Source of the DNA: Nocardioides carbamazepini
GTDB lineage: Bacteria; Actinomycetota; Actinomycetes; Propionibacteriales; Nocardioidaceae
Reading direction: 5' to 3'
Length of the DNA: 64,000 nt
NCBI RefSeq assembly: GCF_024614185.1
Contig: NZ_JAHTLF010000011.1
Coordinates: 1 to 64,000, forward strand
A model generated the notes under the pieces. The model made no database searches. It was not told the origin of the DNA and saw only the letters and a program-made list of their open reading frames with translations. The position numbers were made by a program, and so were the translations under genes. Numbering within the stretch: the first letter of the stretch is position 1; each line of letters begins with the position of its first letter. Shown here in pieces: positions 17,187 to 29,045 of the stretch.

Positions 17187-19753
17187 GGCGGGGGATCCGG
17201 CTGGGCCTGGTCGCGCTGGTCGTCGCCGCGAGTGCGAGCACCGGCGTGAGCGCCCCGGCGATCGCCGACCGGCCGCAGCCCGTCACGCCGCGCGCCGCCG
17301 TCGCCGGCGACGCCTGGAGCCAGACCAAGTCGATGCAGCGCGAGCTCATCGCCGCGGACGGTACGTCGACCGCGATCTCCGACCCGAACACCGGCGGCGC
17401 ATGGCAGGTCACCGTCAGCGCGGACCACACGCAGAACCTGCGCGGTCGCGAGCGGGTCGGCATCACCTGGAGTGGCGCCCAGCCCAGCGCGGGCCGGGCC
17501 AACGACCCGTTCGGGCCCGGGGGGATGAACCAGGAGTACCCGGTCGTGGTGCTGCAGTGCCGGGGCACCGGCGACGACGTGAAGCCGGAGACCTGCTGGA
17601 CCTCGTCCTTCGGCCAGCGCTCCCAGGTGTCGCGGTCGCCCAGTGACGCGACGTGGACCGAGGATCTCCACGCCCTCGGATCCGCCAAGACGCAGGTCAG
17701 CAGCGCTCTCGGCGACGTACCCGGCGCCGATCGTTGTCCGGACGTGGACCGATCGGGTGTCACCTACACCCGGCTGGTTCCCTTCGTCAGCGCGAAGGGG
17801 CAGGTCTACCCGGCCTGCGACGCCAAGACCATGCCGCCGGAGGCCGCCTCGGAGGCGGCGCTCCCGGCCAATGAGATCGCCGGCTACACCGATGCCCAAG
17901 GGCGGGGATCGGCGCAGTTCGAGGTTCGCACCGACGTCGAGAACGAGTCCCTCGGCTGCAGCAAGCAGGTCGCCTGCTCGATCGTGGTCATCCCGATCGG
18001 GGGCATCAGCTGCGAGAGTGCCTCGACAGAGGTCGAGCAGCAGATGACACCCGTCGAGAAGTCCTGCCGCCGGACCGGTCAGTTCTCTCCCGGCTCCAGC
18101 AACTTCACCAGCACCGGCGTCGACCAGGCGGTCTCGCCGGCTCTGTGGTGGGCGGAGTCGAACTGGCGCAACCGGTTCGCGATCCCGGTGACCTTCGGCG
18201 ACCCGCCGGACACCTGCGACATCCTCGACCCGCGCGCGCCCACCGGCTTCTACGGCTCGGAGCTGCTCGCCCAGGCGGCGCTCCAGTGGGCGCCGGCGTA
18301 CTGCCTGAACAAGAAGCGGTTCAAGTTCCAGCACAACCAGATGCCCGACCAGGCGGGCTTCTCGCTGATGGCCTCCGGGGGCGGGGCGGCGGCGCTGGTG
18401 TCCTCGAAGTACGAGTCGGAGGGCGATCCCGTCGGCTACGCGCCGGTCGCGCTGACCGGCTTCGGCATCGGCTACATCGTCGACCGGCCGGAGAACGCCG
18501 GCGAGTACACCGATCTGCGGCTCAACGCCCGGCTGCTGGCCAAGCTGGTGACGCAGTCGTACGTCGGATCCAGCTACGGCGCGGCCCACCCCGGCATGGA
18601 GCAGAACCCCTGGGCCATCACGAAGGATCCCGAGTTCACCGCGCTCAACCCCGGCCTGACAGACAATGCGCTGGAAGCGGGCGCGACCCTTCTGTCGCTG
18701 TCGAACTCCTCCGACGTGATCCGCCAGCTGACCGAGTACATCGCGGCCGACAAGGAGGCGATGGCCTTCGTCAAGGGCAAGGCCGACCCCTGGGGGATGC
18801 GGGTCAACCCGTCCTACAAGAAGATCAAGCTGCCCCGCGACGAGTGGCCGCTGCTGGACGACTTCGTGCCTCAGGGAGGCACGGACTGCAAGGCGAACAA
18901 CCCGTCGACGTACTTCAACGACCTCGCCGCCCCGGTGTCGACGATGCGCAAGGTCGCCGAGGCCCTGCTGGACGCCTGGCCCAACGTCCAGACCCGCTGC
19001 GACACCGACCTCAGCGTGACGCCGCCGATCTACAAGGTCGGCCGGGTCGAGCGCCAGCACTACGGCGACCGGTTCATGCTCGGCGTCGTCAGCCTCGGTG
19101 ACGCCCAGCGCTACGGGCTGCGCACCGCGGGCCTGGAGACCCGCAAGGACAAGTACGTCACGCCGACGACCGACTCGCTGACGGCGGCCATGAAGGTGAT
19201 CGAGCCGGACGGGAAGCGCGGTCCGTTCGAGATGGACATGGTCGAGCTCCGCAAGGCGGGCAACGCCTACCCCGGCACCATGCTCGTCTACACAGCAGCG
19301 CGGCTGCAGAACCTGGACAAGAAGGACGCCGCCAAGGTCGCCCAGTTCATCCGCACCGCCACCACGGAGGGCCAGCGGTCCGGCAGCGGCAACGGCCAGC
19401 TGCCCGGTGGATTCGTGCCGATCCGCAAGAGCGGCGCCACCAAGGCGTTGTACACCCGCGCCCAGGCGGTCGCCCGGGCCATCGAGCAGCAGAAGGTGCC
19501 GGTCGCGCCGCCGGAGGCGGGACCCGCGACCGTGACCCCGGGCTCGCCCGAGGCTGTCCCCGTCGGCGAGCCGGTCGTCGCCGCGCCCGCCGCGGGTCCG
19601 GCGGCGGCTCCCGAGGCGCTCACCATGCCACCGACGAAGGCGGTGTCCTCGGAGTGGAGCGGCCGGCTGCTGCCGGTGCTGCTCATGCTCGGCCTCGTCT
19701 TCGCGGTCGTCAGCGCGGTCTCGCGCGTCGTCACCCTGCGGAGTCGCCGATGA
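17183..19753 (+). CDS. Large membrane-anchored PstS-like/PBP-like exported protein
   Basis: Exported 856-aa protein with an N-terminal signal (arginines then LGLVALVVAASAS, cleavage probably near AIA-DRP) and a C-terminal TM helix followed by RSRR, like the PstS before it. Residues 40-250 form a Trp/Gly-rich domain I do not recognise, with paired cysteines (LQCRG, ETCW, DRCPD, PACD, LGCSK, VACS) that may form disulfides. The later region has periplasmic-binding-protein features (SLMASGGGAAALVSSKY, ARLLAKLVTQSYVGSSYG, YPGTMLVYTA). The first half of the open frame upstream to 15653 is a shadow of pstS; ATG 17183 overlaps its stop. Co-transcription with pst genes suggests a phosphate-related surface role, not proven. 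Confidence 0.8.
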   Translation: MRRGIRLGLVALVVAASASTGVSAPAIADRPQPVTPRAAVAGDAWSQTKSMQRELIAADGTSTAISDPNTGGAWQVTVSADHTQNLRGRERVGITWSGAQPSAGRANDPFGPGGMNQEYPVVVLQCRGTGDDVKPETCWTSSFGQRSQVSRSPSDATWTEDLHALGSAKTQVSSALGDVPGADRCPDVDRSGVTYTRLVPFVSAKGQVYPACDAKTMPPEAASEAALPANEIAGYTDAQGRGSAQFEVRTDVENESLGCSKQVACSIVVIPIGGISCESASTEVEQQMTPVEKSCRRTGQFSPGSSNFTSTGVDQAVSPALWWAESNWRNRFAIPVTFGDPPDTCDILDPRAPTGFYGSELLAQAALQWAPAYCLNKKRFKFQHNQMPDQAGFSLMASGGGAAALVSSKYESEGDPVGYAPVALTGFGIGYIVDRPENAGEYTDLRLNARLLAKLVTQSYVGSSYGAAHPGMEQNPWAITKDPEFTALNPGLTDNALEAGATLLSLSNSSDVIRQLTEYIAADKEAMAFVKGKADPWGMRVNPSYKKIKLPRDEWPLLDDFVPQGGTDCKANNPSTYFNDLAAPVSTMRKVAEALLDAWPNVQTRCDTDLSVTPPIYKVGRVERQHYGDRFMLGVVSLGDAQRYGLRTAGLETRKDKYVTPTTDSLTAAMKVIEPDGKRGPFEMDMVELRKAGNAYPGTMLVYTAARLQNLDKKDAAKVAQFIRTATTEGQRSGSGNGQLPGGFVPIRKSGATKALYTRAQAVARAIEQQKVPVAPPEAGPATVTPGSPEAVPVGEPVVAAPAAGPAAAPEALTMPPTKAVSSEWSGRLLPVLLMLGLVFAVVSAVSRVVTLRSRR

Positions 19754-20718
19754 CCGCCCTGGACGACCCACAGGTCGTGACCCACGAGCAGCCGGCGACG
19801 CAGGGGCGCGGGTCCCGGTTCCGGCGGCAGGCACCCCAGCGTCGCGCGCCGCGCCCGGTGCAGCCGGCCGGGCCGCCCAACCGGGTGGAGACGGCAAGCT
19901 CGGTGATCAGCACCTCGACCACCATGGTCGCCCTGGTCACGCTGTGGATGGCACTGCAGATGCTCGTGCTCGGCGGCGTCGCCCAGGAGCGCAGCCAGTC
20001 GCTGCTCTACGGCGAGTTCCGTGCCCAGGTCGCCGCGGCGACCGCACCGGTCGGGCCGGTCACGGAGCCGGGTGCGCCGGTCGCGCTGCTGGAGATCCCG
20101 CGCCTGGGCCTGCAGCAGGTCGTGGTCGAGGGCACCGCCTCCGGCGACCTGCTCGCCGGCCCCGGCCACCTCCGCAACACCGTGCTGCCCGGCCAGGCCG
20201 GCACGTCCGTCGTACTCGGCCGCGCGGCGACGTACGGCAGCCCGTTCGCCGACGTCGAGCACCTCGAGCCGGGCGACCGGATCGAGGTCACCGTCGGCCA
20301 GGGACGGGTCGTGTTCACCGTGCAGGCGCTGCGGCGCAGCGGCGACCCGCTGCCGCAGCCGCTCGCGAGCGGACGATCCCGGCTGACGCTGGTCACCGCC
20401 GAGGGGAGCGGCCGGCTGGGCGCGATCGCGCCGGGCGAGACCCTGTACGTCGACGCCGAGGCATCCTCGGCGTTCCCCGCGCCGTCCGGCCTGCCGCCGA
20501 CGGTCCCCGAGTCGGAGAAGCCGATGGGCATCGACACAGGGGTGCTGCCCCTGCTCGCCCTCGATCTCGCGCTGCTCCTGGCGTTGACCCTCGGGGTCAT
20601 CGCCGCCCGTCAGAGATGGTCGCTGGTGCACGTGTGGGTGGTTGCGACCCCCCTCGCGATCGCCCTGGCCTGGGTGACGACCGACGGAGTGATGCGGCTC
20701 CTGCCCAACCTGACCTGA
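19750..20718 (+). CDS. Sortase-fold protein lacking catalytic His and Cys (pseudo-sortase)
   Basis: A 322-aa membrane protein: Pro/Arg-rich cytoplasmic N-terminus, TM at about residues 57-77, a sortase-like beta domain (about 105-235), then two TM helices (about 265-286 and 294-312). The fold is recognisable from VALLEIPRLGLQQVVVEG, LRNTVLPGQAGTSVVLG, YGSPFADVEHLEPGDRIEV and RLTLVTAEGSGRLGAI. In active sortases the GH of the His motif and the C of TLxTC are essential. Here residue 158 is Arg in place of His and residue 217 is Ala in place of Cys, and the whole protein contains no cysteine. The Arg at 222 may be kept. It cannot be a thiol transpeptidase. A structural or scaffolding role for the adjacent surface proteins is inference. 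Confidence 0.85.
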   Translation: MTALDDPQVVTHEQPATQGRGSRFRRQAPQRRAPRPVQPAGPPNRVETASSVISTSTTMVALVTLWMALQMLVLGGVAQERSQSLLYGEFRAQVAAATAPVGPVTEPGAPVALLEIPRLGLQQVVVEGTASGDLLAGPGHLRNTVLPGQAGTSVVLGRAATYGSPFADVEHLEPGDRIEVTVGQGRVVFTVQALRRSGDPLPQPLASGRSRLTLVTAEGSGRLGAIAPGETLYVDAEASSAFPAPSGLPPTVPESEKPMGIDTGVLPLLALDLALLLALTLGVIAARQRWSLVHVWVVATPLAIALAWVTTDGVMRLLPNLT

Positions 20719-20721
20719 CCC

Positions 20722-20738
20722 CGCCGCCCCTGGCGGCG
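20722..20738 (+). terminator. Short hairpin after the pseudo-sortase gene
   Basis: Perfect 7-bp inverted repeat CGCCGCC / GGCGGCG with a CCT loop, four bases after the stop codon. It may end or attenuate the pstC-to-sortase transcript before the second pstS. Confidence 0.45.
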
Positions 20739-20794
20739 TATCGACCGCGGCTGCACCGGCAGTCGTATGCCTCTCACAGAAAGTCGAACACGCA

Positions 20795-22276
20795 ATGTCT
20801 GTACGCAAGACCCTCACGGCCACCTTCGCAGCCGCGGTGGCCACGTCGGCGGTGACGATGATCGCCTCTCCGGCCCACGCCGCCTACAACCCGCAGCCCG
20901 AGGACAGCAAGGCCGCCCCGGTCGCCGCCGACCTGATCGGCGTCGGCTCCGACACCACCATGATCGCCCTCCACCAGGCGGCCCTGGTGTGGAACGGCGG
21001 CGCCAAGGCCGACTACGGCCAGACCTTCGACATCGCCACCTTCAGTGCCTTGGGCGGCGGTGAGATCAACCTTCCGACCAATGGCGCCAAGACCCGGCCC
21101 AACGGCTCGAGCGACGGCAAGAACAAGATGCGCACCGCCGACTACTCGGACGTGGACTTCGCCCGTTCCTCCGACGCGGTGAAGACCGGTGCGGAGGGCG
21201 ACGAGCTCGCCGGCATCCCGTTCGCGCTGGACACGGTCGTGATGGCCGTGTCCAACACGACCCCGTCCCACGCCCCGGCCACGTTGACCGGTGCTCAGCT
21301 GAAGAGCATCTACGACTGCACGGCCGACAACTGGACCGATGTCGGTGGCACCGCCGGCCCGATCAAGGCCTACGTTCCGCAACCCGGCTCGGGAACGGAG
21401 AAGTTCTTCAAGGCGCAGCTGGTCGCCCTGGGCCTCTCGGACTACGGCTCCTGCGTCATGGACGACGTCGAGGGCACTCCTGTCCAGGAGCACAGCGACG
21501 CTCCGGTGAAGGCCGACGCCAACGCCATCGTGCCGATCTCCAAGGGCCGCGCCGAGCTGATCCCGGGCAACACGGTCCGGCTGATCGAGGGCGCGGTCGC
21601 CTTCAAGAGGGCCGTCTACAACGCTGTCCGCGCGGGCGACTACGCCAAGCCCGAGTTCCAGGCGTTCTTCGGTGAGAACGGATTCCTGTGCTCGGCCGCC
21701 GCGGCCGAGGCGATCGCGGCCGGTGGCCTCAAGCAGCTCGCCACCCCTGCCAACGGTGGTGTCTGCGGCACGAACAACGACAGCACCACCGAGTTCGCCA
21801 CCAACGAGGTCGTCCAGAGCAGCACTGCTCTGACCGGCACCAACCTGGCGGCCGGTGTGCGACTGTCCGCCAAGGTCTCCGGCTCCTCGCAGCCCACTGG
21901 CTCGGTCTCCTTCTACGAGGGCACCACGCTGCTGAACCCGAACGCCGCCCCGCTCGTGTCCGGTGAGGGCACCTACGTGGTCCCGTCACCGACGGTCGGC
22001 GTGCACACCTATCGGGCCGTCTTCACGCCCAACAACGCGAAGTACCTCGGCTCCGAGGCGACCGTCACGGTGAACTACGCGCCGCCGGCCACCGGCCCGT
22101 CGCCGGCCCTCGCGGCGGCACAGGCGCAGCTGGACAAGGCGCAGGCCAAGGTGGCCAAGCTGAAGAAGCAGGTCAAGAAGGCCACGGGAGCCAAGAAGGT
22201 CAAGCTGAAGAAGAAGCTGAAGAAGGCCAAGCAGGCCGTCAAGACCGCCACCGCCGCGGTCGCCGCGGCGTCCTGA
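20795..22276 (+). CDS. Secreted PstS-like binding protein with Ig-like domain and Lys/Ala-rich tail
   Basis: A 493-aa secreted protein. Signal peptide ends near AHA-AYN. The binding domain (about residues 30-330) has PBP features (LIGVGSDTTMIALHQAAL, DVDFARSSDAV, GIPFALDTVVMAVSN, LTGAQLKSIYDC, YVPQPGSGTEKFF); SGT is the usual PstS phosphate contact. An Ig-like (Big_3-type) domain follows at about 335-430 (GSVSFYEGTTLL, GVHTYRAVFTP). The last ~58 residues form a Lys/Ala heptad-like tail containing KLKKKLKK. There is no TM anchor or lipobox, so retention may be by the basic tail. ATG 20795. A very similar tail ends the protein at 43804-46893. Confidence 0.88.
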   Translation: MSVRKTLTATFAAAVATSAVTMIASPAHAAYNPQPEDSKAAPVAADLIGVGSDTTMIALHQAALVWNGGAKADYGQTFDIATFSALGGGEINLPTNGAKTRPNGSSDGKNKMRTADYSDVDFARSSDAVKTGAEGDELAGIPFALDTVVMAVSNTTPSHAPATLTGAQLKSIYDCTADNWTDVGGTAGPIKAYVPQPGSGTEKFFKAQLVALGLSDYGSCVMDDVEGTPVQEHSDAPVKADANAIVPISKGRAELIPGNTVRLIEGAVAFKRAVYNAVRAGDYAKPEFQAFFGENGFLCSAAAAEAIAAGGLKQLATPANGGVCGTNNDSTTEFATNEVVQSSTALTGTNLAAGVRLSAKVSGSSQPTGSVSFYEGTTLLNPNAAPLVSGEGTYVVPSPTVGVHTYRAVFTPNNAKYLGSEATVTVNYAPPATGPSPALAAAQAQLDKAQAKVAKLKKQVKKATGAKKVKLKKKLKKAKQAVKTATAAVAAAS

Positions 22277-22320
22277 CGCGGTACCCCGCAGTTCCGCACC
22301 ACCCGGATCACGCGTAGCAC

Positions 22321-22354
22321 CGGTGCCGGGCGGCCCACGGGCCGCCCGGCACCG
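22321..22354 (+). terminator. 16-bp perfect hairpin between pstS2 and pstB
   Basis: CGGTGCCGGGCGGCCC (22321-22336) and its exact complement (22339-22354) are separated by two bases. It lies 44 bases after the binding-protein stop and 23 bases before the pstB start. With no T-run it could be an intrinsic terminator, an attenuator, or an mRNA-stabilising hairpin that gives more binding protein than ATPase. Confidence 0.6.
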
Positions 22355-22377
22355 CGCCCCGACAGGAAGTGCCCACC

Positions 22378-23253
22378 ATGGACCTCAACGCCGACCACAC
22401 GACCGTCATCCCGGCGGTCGGCGCCGACGTACCCCGGCTCGATCCAGCCCTGCCGGTCGACGTCGCCGAGCGCACGAGCCTGGCCGAGATCGAGGCCCGC
22501 GACATCACCGCGTGGTTCGGCGACCACAAGGTCCTCGACCGGGTCTCCCTCACGATGGCCGCCGGCCGGATCACGGCCCTGATCGGACCGTCGGGCTGCG
22601 GCAAGTCCACCTTCCTGCGCATCCTCAACCGGATGCACGAGCTCGTCCCGTCGGCGCAGCTGGCCGGCGAGGTGCTGCTCGACGGGGAGGACATCTACGA
22701 CCCGGGCAAGCGGCTCATCGACGCCCGCCGGTCGATCGGCATGGTGTTCCAGAAGCCGAACCCGTTCCCGGCGATGTCGATCCGGGAGAACGTGCTCGCC
22801 GGCCTCAAGCTCACCGGCACCCGGATGAGGAAGGCCGACAAGGACGACCTCGTCGAGTCCTGCCTGGTCAAGGGCGGCCTGTGGAACGAGGTCAAGGACC
22901 GGCTCGACGCCCCCGGCGGCGGGCTGTCCGGCGGGCAGCAGCAGCGGCTGTGCATCGCGCGGTCGCTGGCGATCCGCCCGCGGGTGCTGCTCATGGACGA
23001 GCCGTGCTCCGCCCTCGACCCGACGTCCACCCGGGTGATCGAGGAGACGATGCTCGAGCTCGCCCGGGAGGTGACGATCGTGATCGTCACCCACAACATG
23101 CAGCAGGCCGCGCGCGTCTCGGACCAGTGCGCCTTCTTCCTCGCCTCCCAGGGCCAGCCCGGCGTGATCGTCGAGCACGGCGACACCGAGGCGATGTTCC
23201 AGGGGCCTCAGGACTCCCGCACCTACGACTACGTCAACGGCCGCTTCGGCTGA
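22378..23253 (+). CDS. pstB: Phosphate ABC transporter ATP-binding protein PstB
   Basis: ATPase of the phosphate importer, 291 aa from ATG 22378. An in-frame GTG at 22369 exists, but AGGAAG at 22364-22369 is ideally placed for the ATG. Motifs: Walker [11 protein letters not shown]-loop [16 protein letters not shown] (PstB-typical), signature LSGGQQQR, Walker [15 protein letters not shown]-loop [14 protein letters not shown] 30-residue N-terminal extension precedes the usual start. It follows the second binding protein across a strong hairpin. Confidence 0.95.
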   Translation: MDLNADHTTVIPAVGADVPRLDPALPVDVAERTSLAEIEARDITAWFGDHKVLDRVSLTMAAGRITALIGPSGCGKSTFLRILNRMHELVPSAQLAGEVLLDGEDIYDPGKRLIDARRSIGMVFQKPNPFPAMSIRENVLAGLKLTGTRMRKADKDDLVESCLVKGGLWNEVKDRLDAPGGGLSGGQQQRLCIARSLAIRPRVLLMDEPCSALDPTSTRVIEETMLELAREVTIVIVTHNMQQAARVSDQCAFFLASQGQPGVIVEHGDTEAMFQGPQDSRTYDYVNGRFG

Positions 23254-23289
23254 GGGCATCAGTCGGGCCCGGACGTCGCTGTCGGGGGC

Positions 23290-23973
23290 TCAGCGCGTGA
23301 GCATCGCTCCGCACCTGGCGCCGCCGAACTGGTAGGTGGCGACGATGGTGTCCCCGTGGGGACCGGTCGCCGTACTCAGCTTCAGGGCGCTGCCGCTGGT
23401 CACGGTCGGACCGGCCAGGGTCACCAGGTAGTCCTCCCCGTCACGTTCGAGGGTGATGGCCGACTCTCCCGCCGTGGTGAGGCCGCAACCGCTCGACGCA
23501 TCGTCGGTGAACGTCGCGTCCATCGGCACGGGATCGGAGGGTGTCAACGATCCATCGGCAGGAAGATCCGGCCCGTCGGGACTGACGTTGCCCTGCTCGT
23601 CGACGGTCAGCGACGAGCCGTGACCGCTGTAGTCGACGGCTGCCTCGACGCCCTGCTCGGCGAGCGCCGACTCCAGGGCGCTCGCGTCCTTGAACTCGTG
23701 GATGCGGATCACCACCGCGCCGCTCGGCCCCGTCTCGACCGCGAAGGCGGGCGAACCGCCGGCGAGCAGGCTGCCGCCGGCAAGAGCTGCGACGACAGCG
23801 CTGCCGGTCGCGGCGGCCAGGCGCACCCGCCTGCGCCGCCGAGCCTGGGAGGCAGCGCCGGCTGTGCCGGCGTTGCGCCGGATCACCACCGAGCGCAGCT
23901 CGGCGAGGAGCTCTCGTTCGAAGCTGTCCAGCTCGGGCGGTCCGGCGGTGTGGTCAGGTAGCTGGGTGGTCAT
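23290..23973 (-). CDS. Single-TM protein paired with ECF sigma factor (possible anti-sigma)
   Basis: A 227-aa protein with a cytoplasmic N-terminus of about 50 residues (FERELLAELRSVVIRRN, then an Arg cluster), one TM segment (about residues 52-75) and an extracellular C-terminal domain with two cysteines (SSGCGLTT, GARCGAM). Its ATG overlaps the stop of the sigma gene by 4 bases, so the two are translationally coupled. That topology and coupling fit a membrane anti-sigma factor, but the HxxxCxxC zinc motif is absent. The name is therefore only a suggestion. Confidence 0.75.
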   Translation of the reverse strand: MTTQLPDHTAGPPELDSFERELLAELRSVVIRRNAGTAGAASQARRRRRVRLAAATGSAVVAALAGGSLLAGGSPAFAVETGPSGAVVIRIHEFKDASALESALAEQGVEAAVDYSGHGSSLTVDEQGNVSPDGPDLPADGSLTPSDPVPMDATFTDDASSGCGLTTAGESAITLERDGEDYLVTLAGPTVTSGSALKLSTATGPHGDTIVATYQFGGARCGAMLTR

Positions 23974-24554
23974 GATGTTGCCTCCTGGATGCGGATCGGC
24001 GGCGGGCAGGCCGCCGCCTGGATGAGTTGATCGACCCGGGCCCGGCTGCGGTGCAGCCGGACCCGCGCGGTGGCCGGCTTCACCCCCAGCACGGCCGCGG
24101 CGTCGGTCACGGTGAGACCGTCGAGAGCGACCAGCTCGATGACGCGCCGATCGCGCTCGGGCAGCTCGGCCAGTGCCCGGTACACCTCGCGGAGCTCGCG
24201 CTCGGCGTCGATCCGCTCCTCGATCCGAGCCAGCGCGTCTCCCTCGAGGTGCCGCCGGCCTCCCGCACGTTGCAGGGCCGCTCGTTCACGAGCGCGGCGA
24301 CGGACCTGGTCGGCGAGGACGTTCCGGGCGATTCCGTACAACCAGCCTGTCGGGGTTCCGCGGCTCGGGCGGTAGGACTCAGCGGCGTCCACGGCGGCCA
24401 GGAAGATGTCCGTGGTCAGGTCGGCGGCCCAGTGTGGATCGTCGACCCTGCGGGCGACGAACCGGCCGACCGCGCCTACGTGCTCGCGGTAGAACGCCTC
24501 CAGCGCGTCGGGGTCGCGAGCTATCGAAGCGACCAGACCCTCGTCATCGTTCAT
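23970..24554 (-). CDS. ECF-type RNA polymerase sigma factor
   Basis: Sigma-70 family protein of 194 aa with only region 2 and region 4. Region 2: AFYREHVGAVGRFVARRV, DLTTDIFLAAVDAAESYRP, GWLYGIARNVLADQVRR. Region 4: LAELPERDRRVIELVALDG followed by the HTH TVTDAAAVLGVKPATARVRLHRSR. It would direct transcription to a small regulon including probably its own promoter. The linked membrane protein may control it. ATG 24554. Confidence 0.92.
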   Translation of the reverse strand: MNDDEGLVASIARDPDALEAFYREHVGAVGRFVARRVDDPHWAADLTTDIFLAAVDAAESYRPSRGTPTGWLYGIARNVLADQVRRRARERAALQRAGGRRHLEGDALARIEERIDAERELREVYRALAELPERDRRVIELVALDGLTVTDAAAVLGVKPATARVRLHRSRARVDQLIQAAACPPPIRIQEATS

Positions 24555-24561
24555 GCCCCTA

Positions 24562-24589
24562 CTTCGTCCCGGGGACCCCCAGCGTTACA
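24562..24589 (-). promoter_or_regulatory. Possible ECF autoregulatory promoter
   Basis: Read on the minus strand, TGTAAC (24584-24589) and CGAAG (24562-24566) are spaced about 17 bases apart, just upstream of the sigma gene. The AAC-type -35 and CG-containing -10 resemble ECF promoters. Based on pattern only. Confidence 0.35.
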
Positions 24590-24726
24590 CACGGATCCTG
24601 CTCTCTCCCCGCAACGGACCCGATGGCCTCGGGGGATGTCGGCGACGGGCCGTAGGCTGGTCGCCGCACCCCCGGTCGTCCCGGACCGGGGGCGATCGTG
24701 CTGTCCCCTGACCGAAGGTGTGCCTT

Positions 24727-28284
<3,558 letters not shown>

Positions 28285-28286
28285 GT

Positions 28287-29033
28287 GTGCGCCCCTCGTT
28301 CGTGCCCAGGTTCGCGTCCAGGTCCGTGCCGAGGTTCCTGCCCGCCGTGGCGGCCCTGTCCGCGACGGCCCTGCTGGCCGCCGGCTGTGGCGTCTCCGAC
28401 GAGAGTGTCAAGCCGGGCCTCGCCGCCGAGGTCGAGGGCCAGCAGCTCCGGCTCAGCAAGGTCGACCAGGCGGTCGAGGACTACTGCGCGCTGCGGGCGG
28501 CCAACCCGCAGGCGTCGGCCGCGCCCACCGCGCTGATCCGCGCCCAGTTCGTCGTCGGCTGGACGCAGGCGGTCGCCGTCGACGCCCTCGCGGAGGAGCA
28601 CGGCGTGACCCTGCCGTCGGAGGCGATCGACCGCACCGCCGTCCAGCAGGCCTGGGAGCCGCTCGGCACGATCGACGACGACAACTACGAGACCTTCGAG
28701 TGGCTGACCTGGATCCAGCAGCGGCTCAGCGACCCGGTCGCCCAGCTCGGCGCCGACGACGCCGGGGTCGAGGGCCAGGAGGCCGTCGCCGCGGGCATCG
28801 ACCTGATCACCCAGTGGCTCGCCGACCAGGACGTCACCTTCAACCCCGTCTTCGGTGCCTACGACGCCGAGACCGGTGTCTTCGGCGGCGACCCGCTGTC
28901 GGTCCCGGTCAGCCGCGAGGCCAAGGACGCCAGCGACACCACCGCGCTCACCCCCGAGCAGGTCGCGGACCTGCCCGCCGAGCAGCGCTGCGGTTCGGCC
29001 GTGGCCCCGGCGGCGGCCGCGCCCCAGGGCTGA
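28287..29033 (+). CDS. SurA N-terminal-like lipoprotein
   Basis: A 248-aa predicted lipoprotein. The signal has arginines, a hydrophobic stretch and lipobox LLAAGC at about residue 31. The mature part begins with EVEGQQLRLSKVDQAVEDYC, resembling the SurA_N_3 helical domain of peptidyl-prolyl isomerase/chaperone lipoproteins, but no PPIase domain follows. Starts: GTG 28281 overlaps the mfd stop, but AAGGAG at 28276-28281 points to GTG 28287. The position between mfd and mazG is common in Nocardioidaceae-type genomes. A role in envelope protein folding is inferred. Confidence 0.85.
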   Translation: MRPSFVPRFASRSVPRFLPAVAALSATALLAAGCGVSDESVKPGLAAEVEGQQLRLSKVDQAVEDYCALRAANPQASAAPTALIRAQFVVGWTQAVAVDALAEEHGVTLPSEAIDRTAVQQAWEPLGTIDDDNYETFEWLTWIQQRLSDPVAQLGADDAGVEGQEAVAAGIDLITQWLADQDVTFNPVFGAYDAETGVFGGDPLSVPVSREAKDASDTTALTPEQVADLPAEQRCGSAVAPAAAAPQG

Positions 29034-29045
29034 GCCGGGAGAGCC

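Noticed and set aside
17033..19897. 954-aa open frame on the minus strand
   Set aside because: It is the antisense shadow of the pst binding-protein gene: no family resemblance, Arg/Gly/Asp-biased composition, and overlaps well-supported genes throughout.
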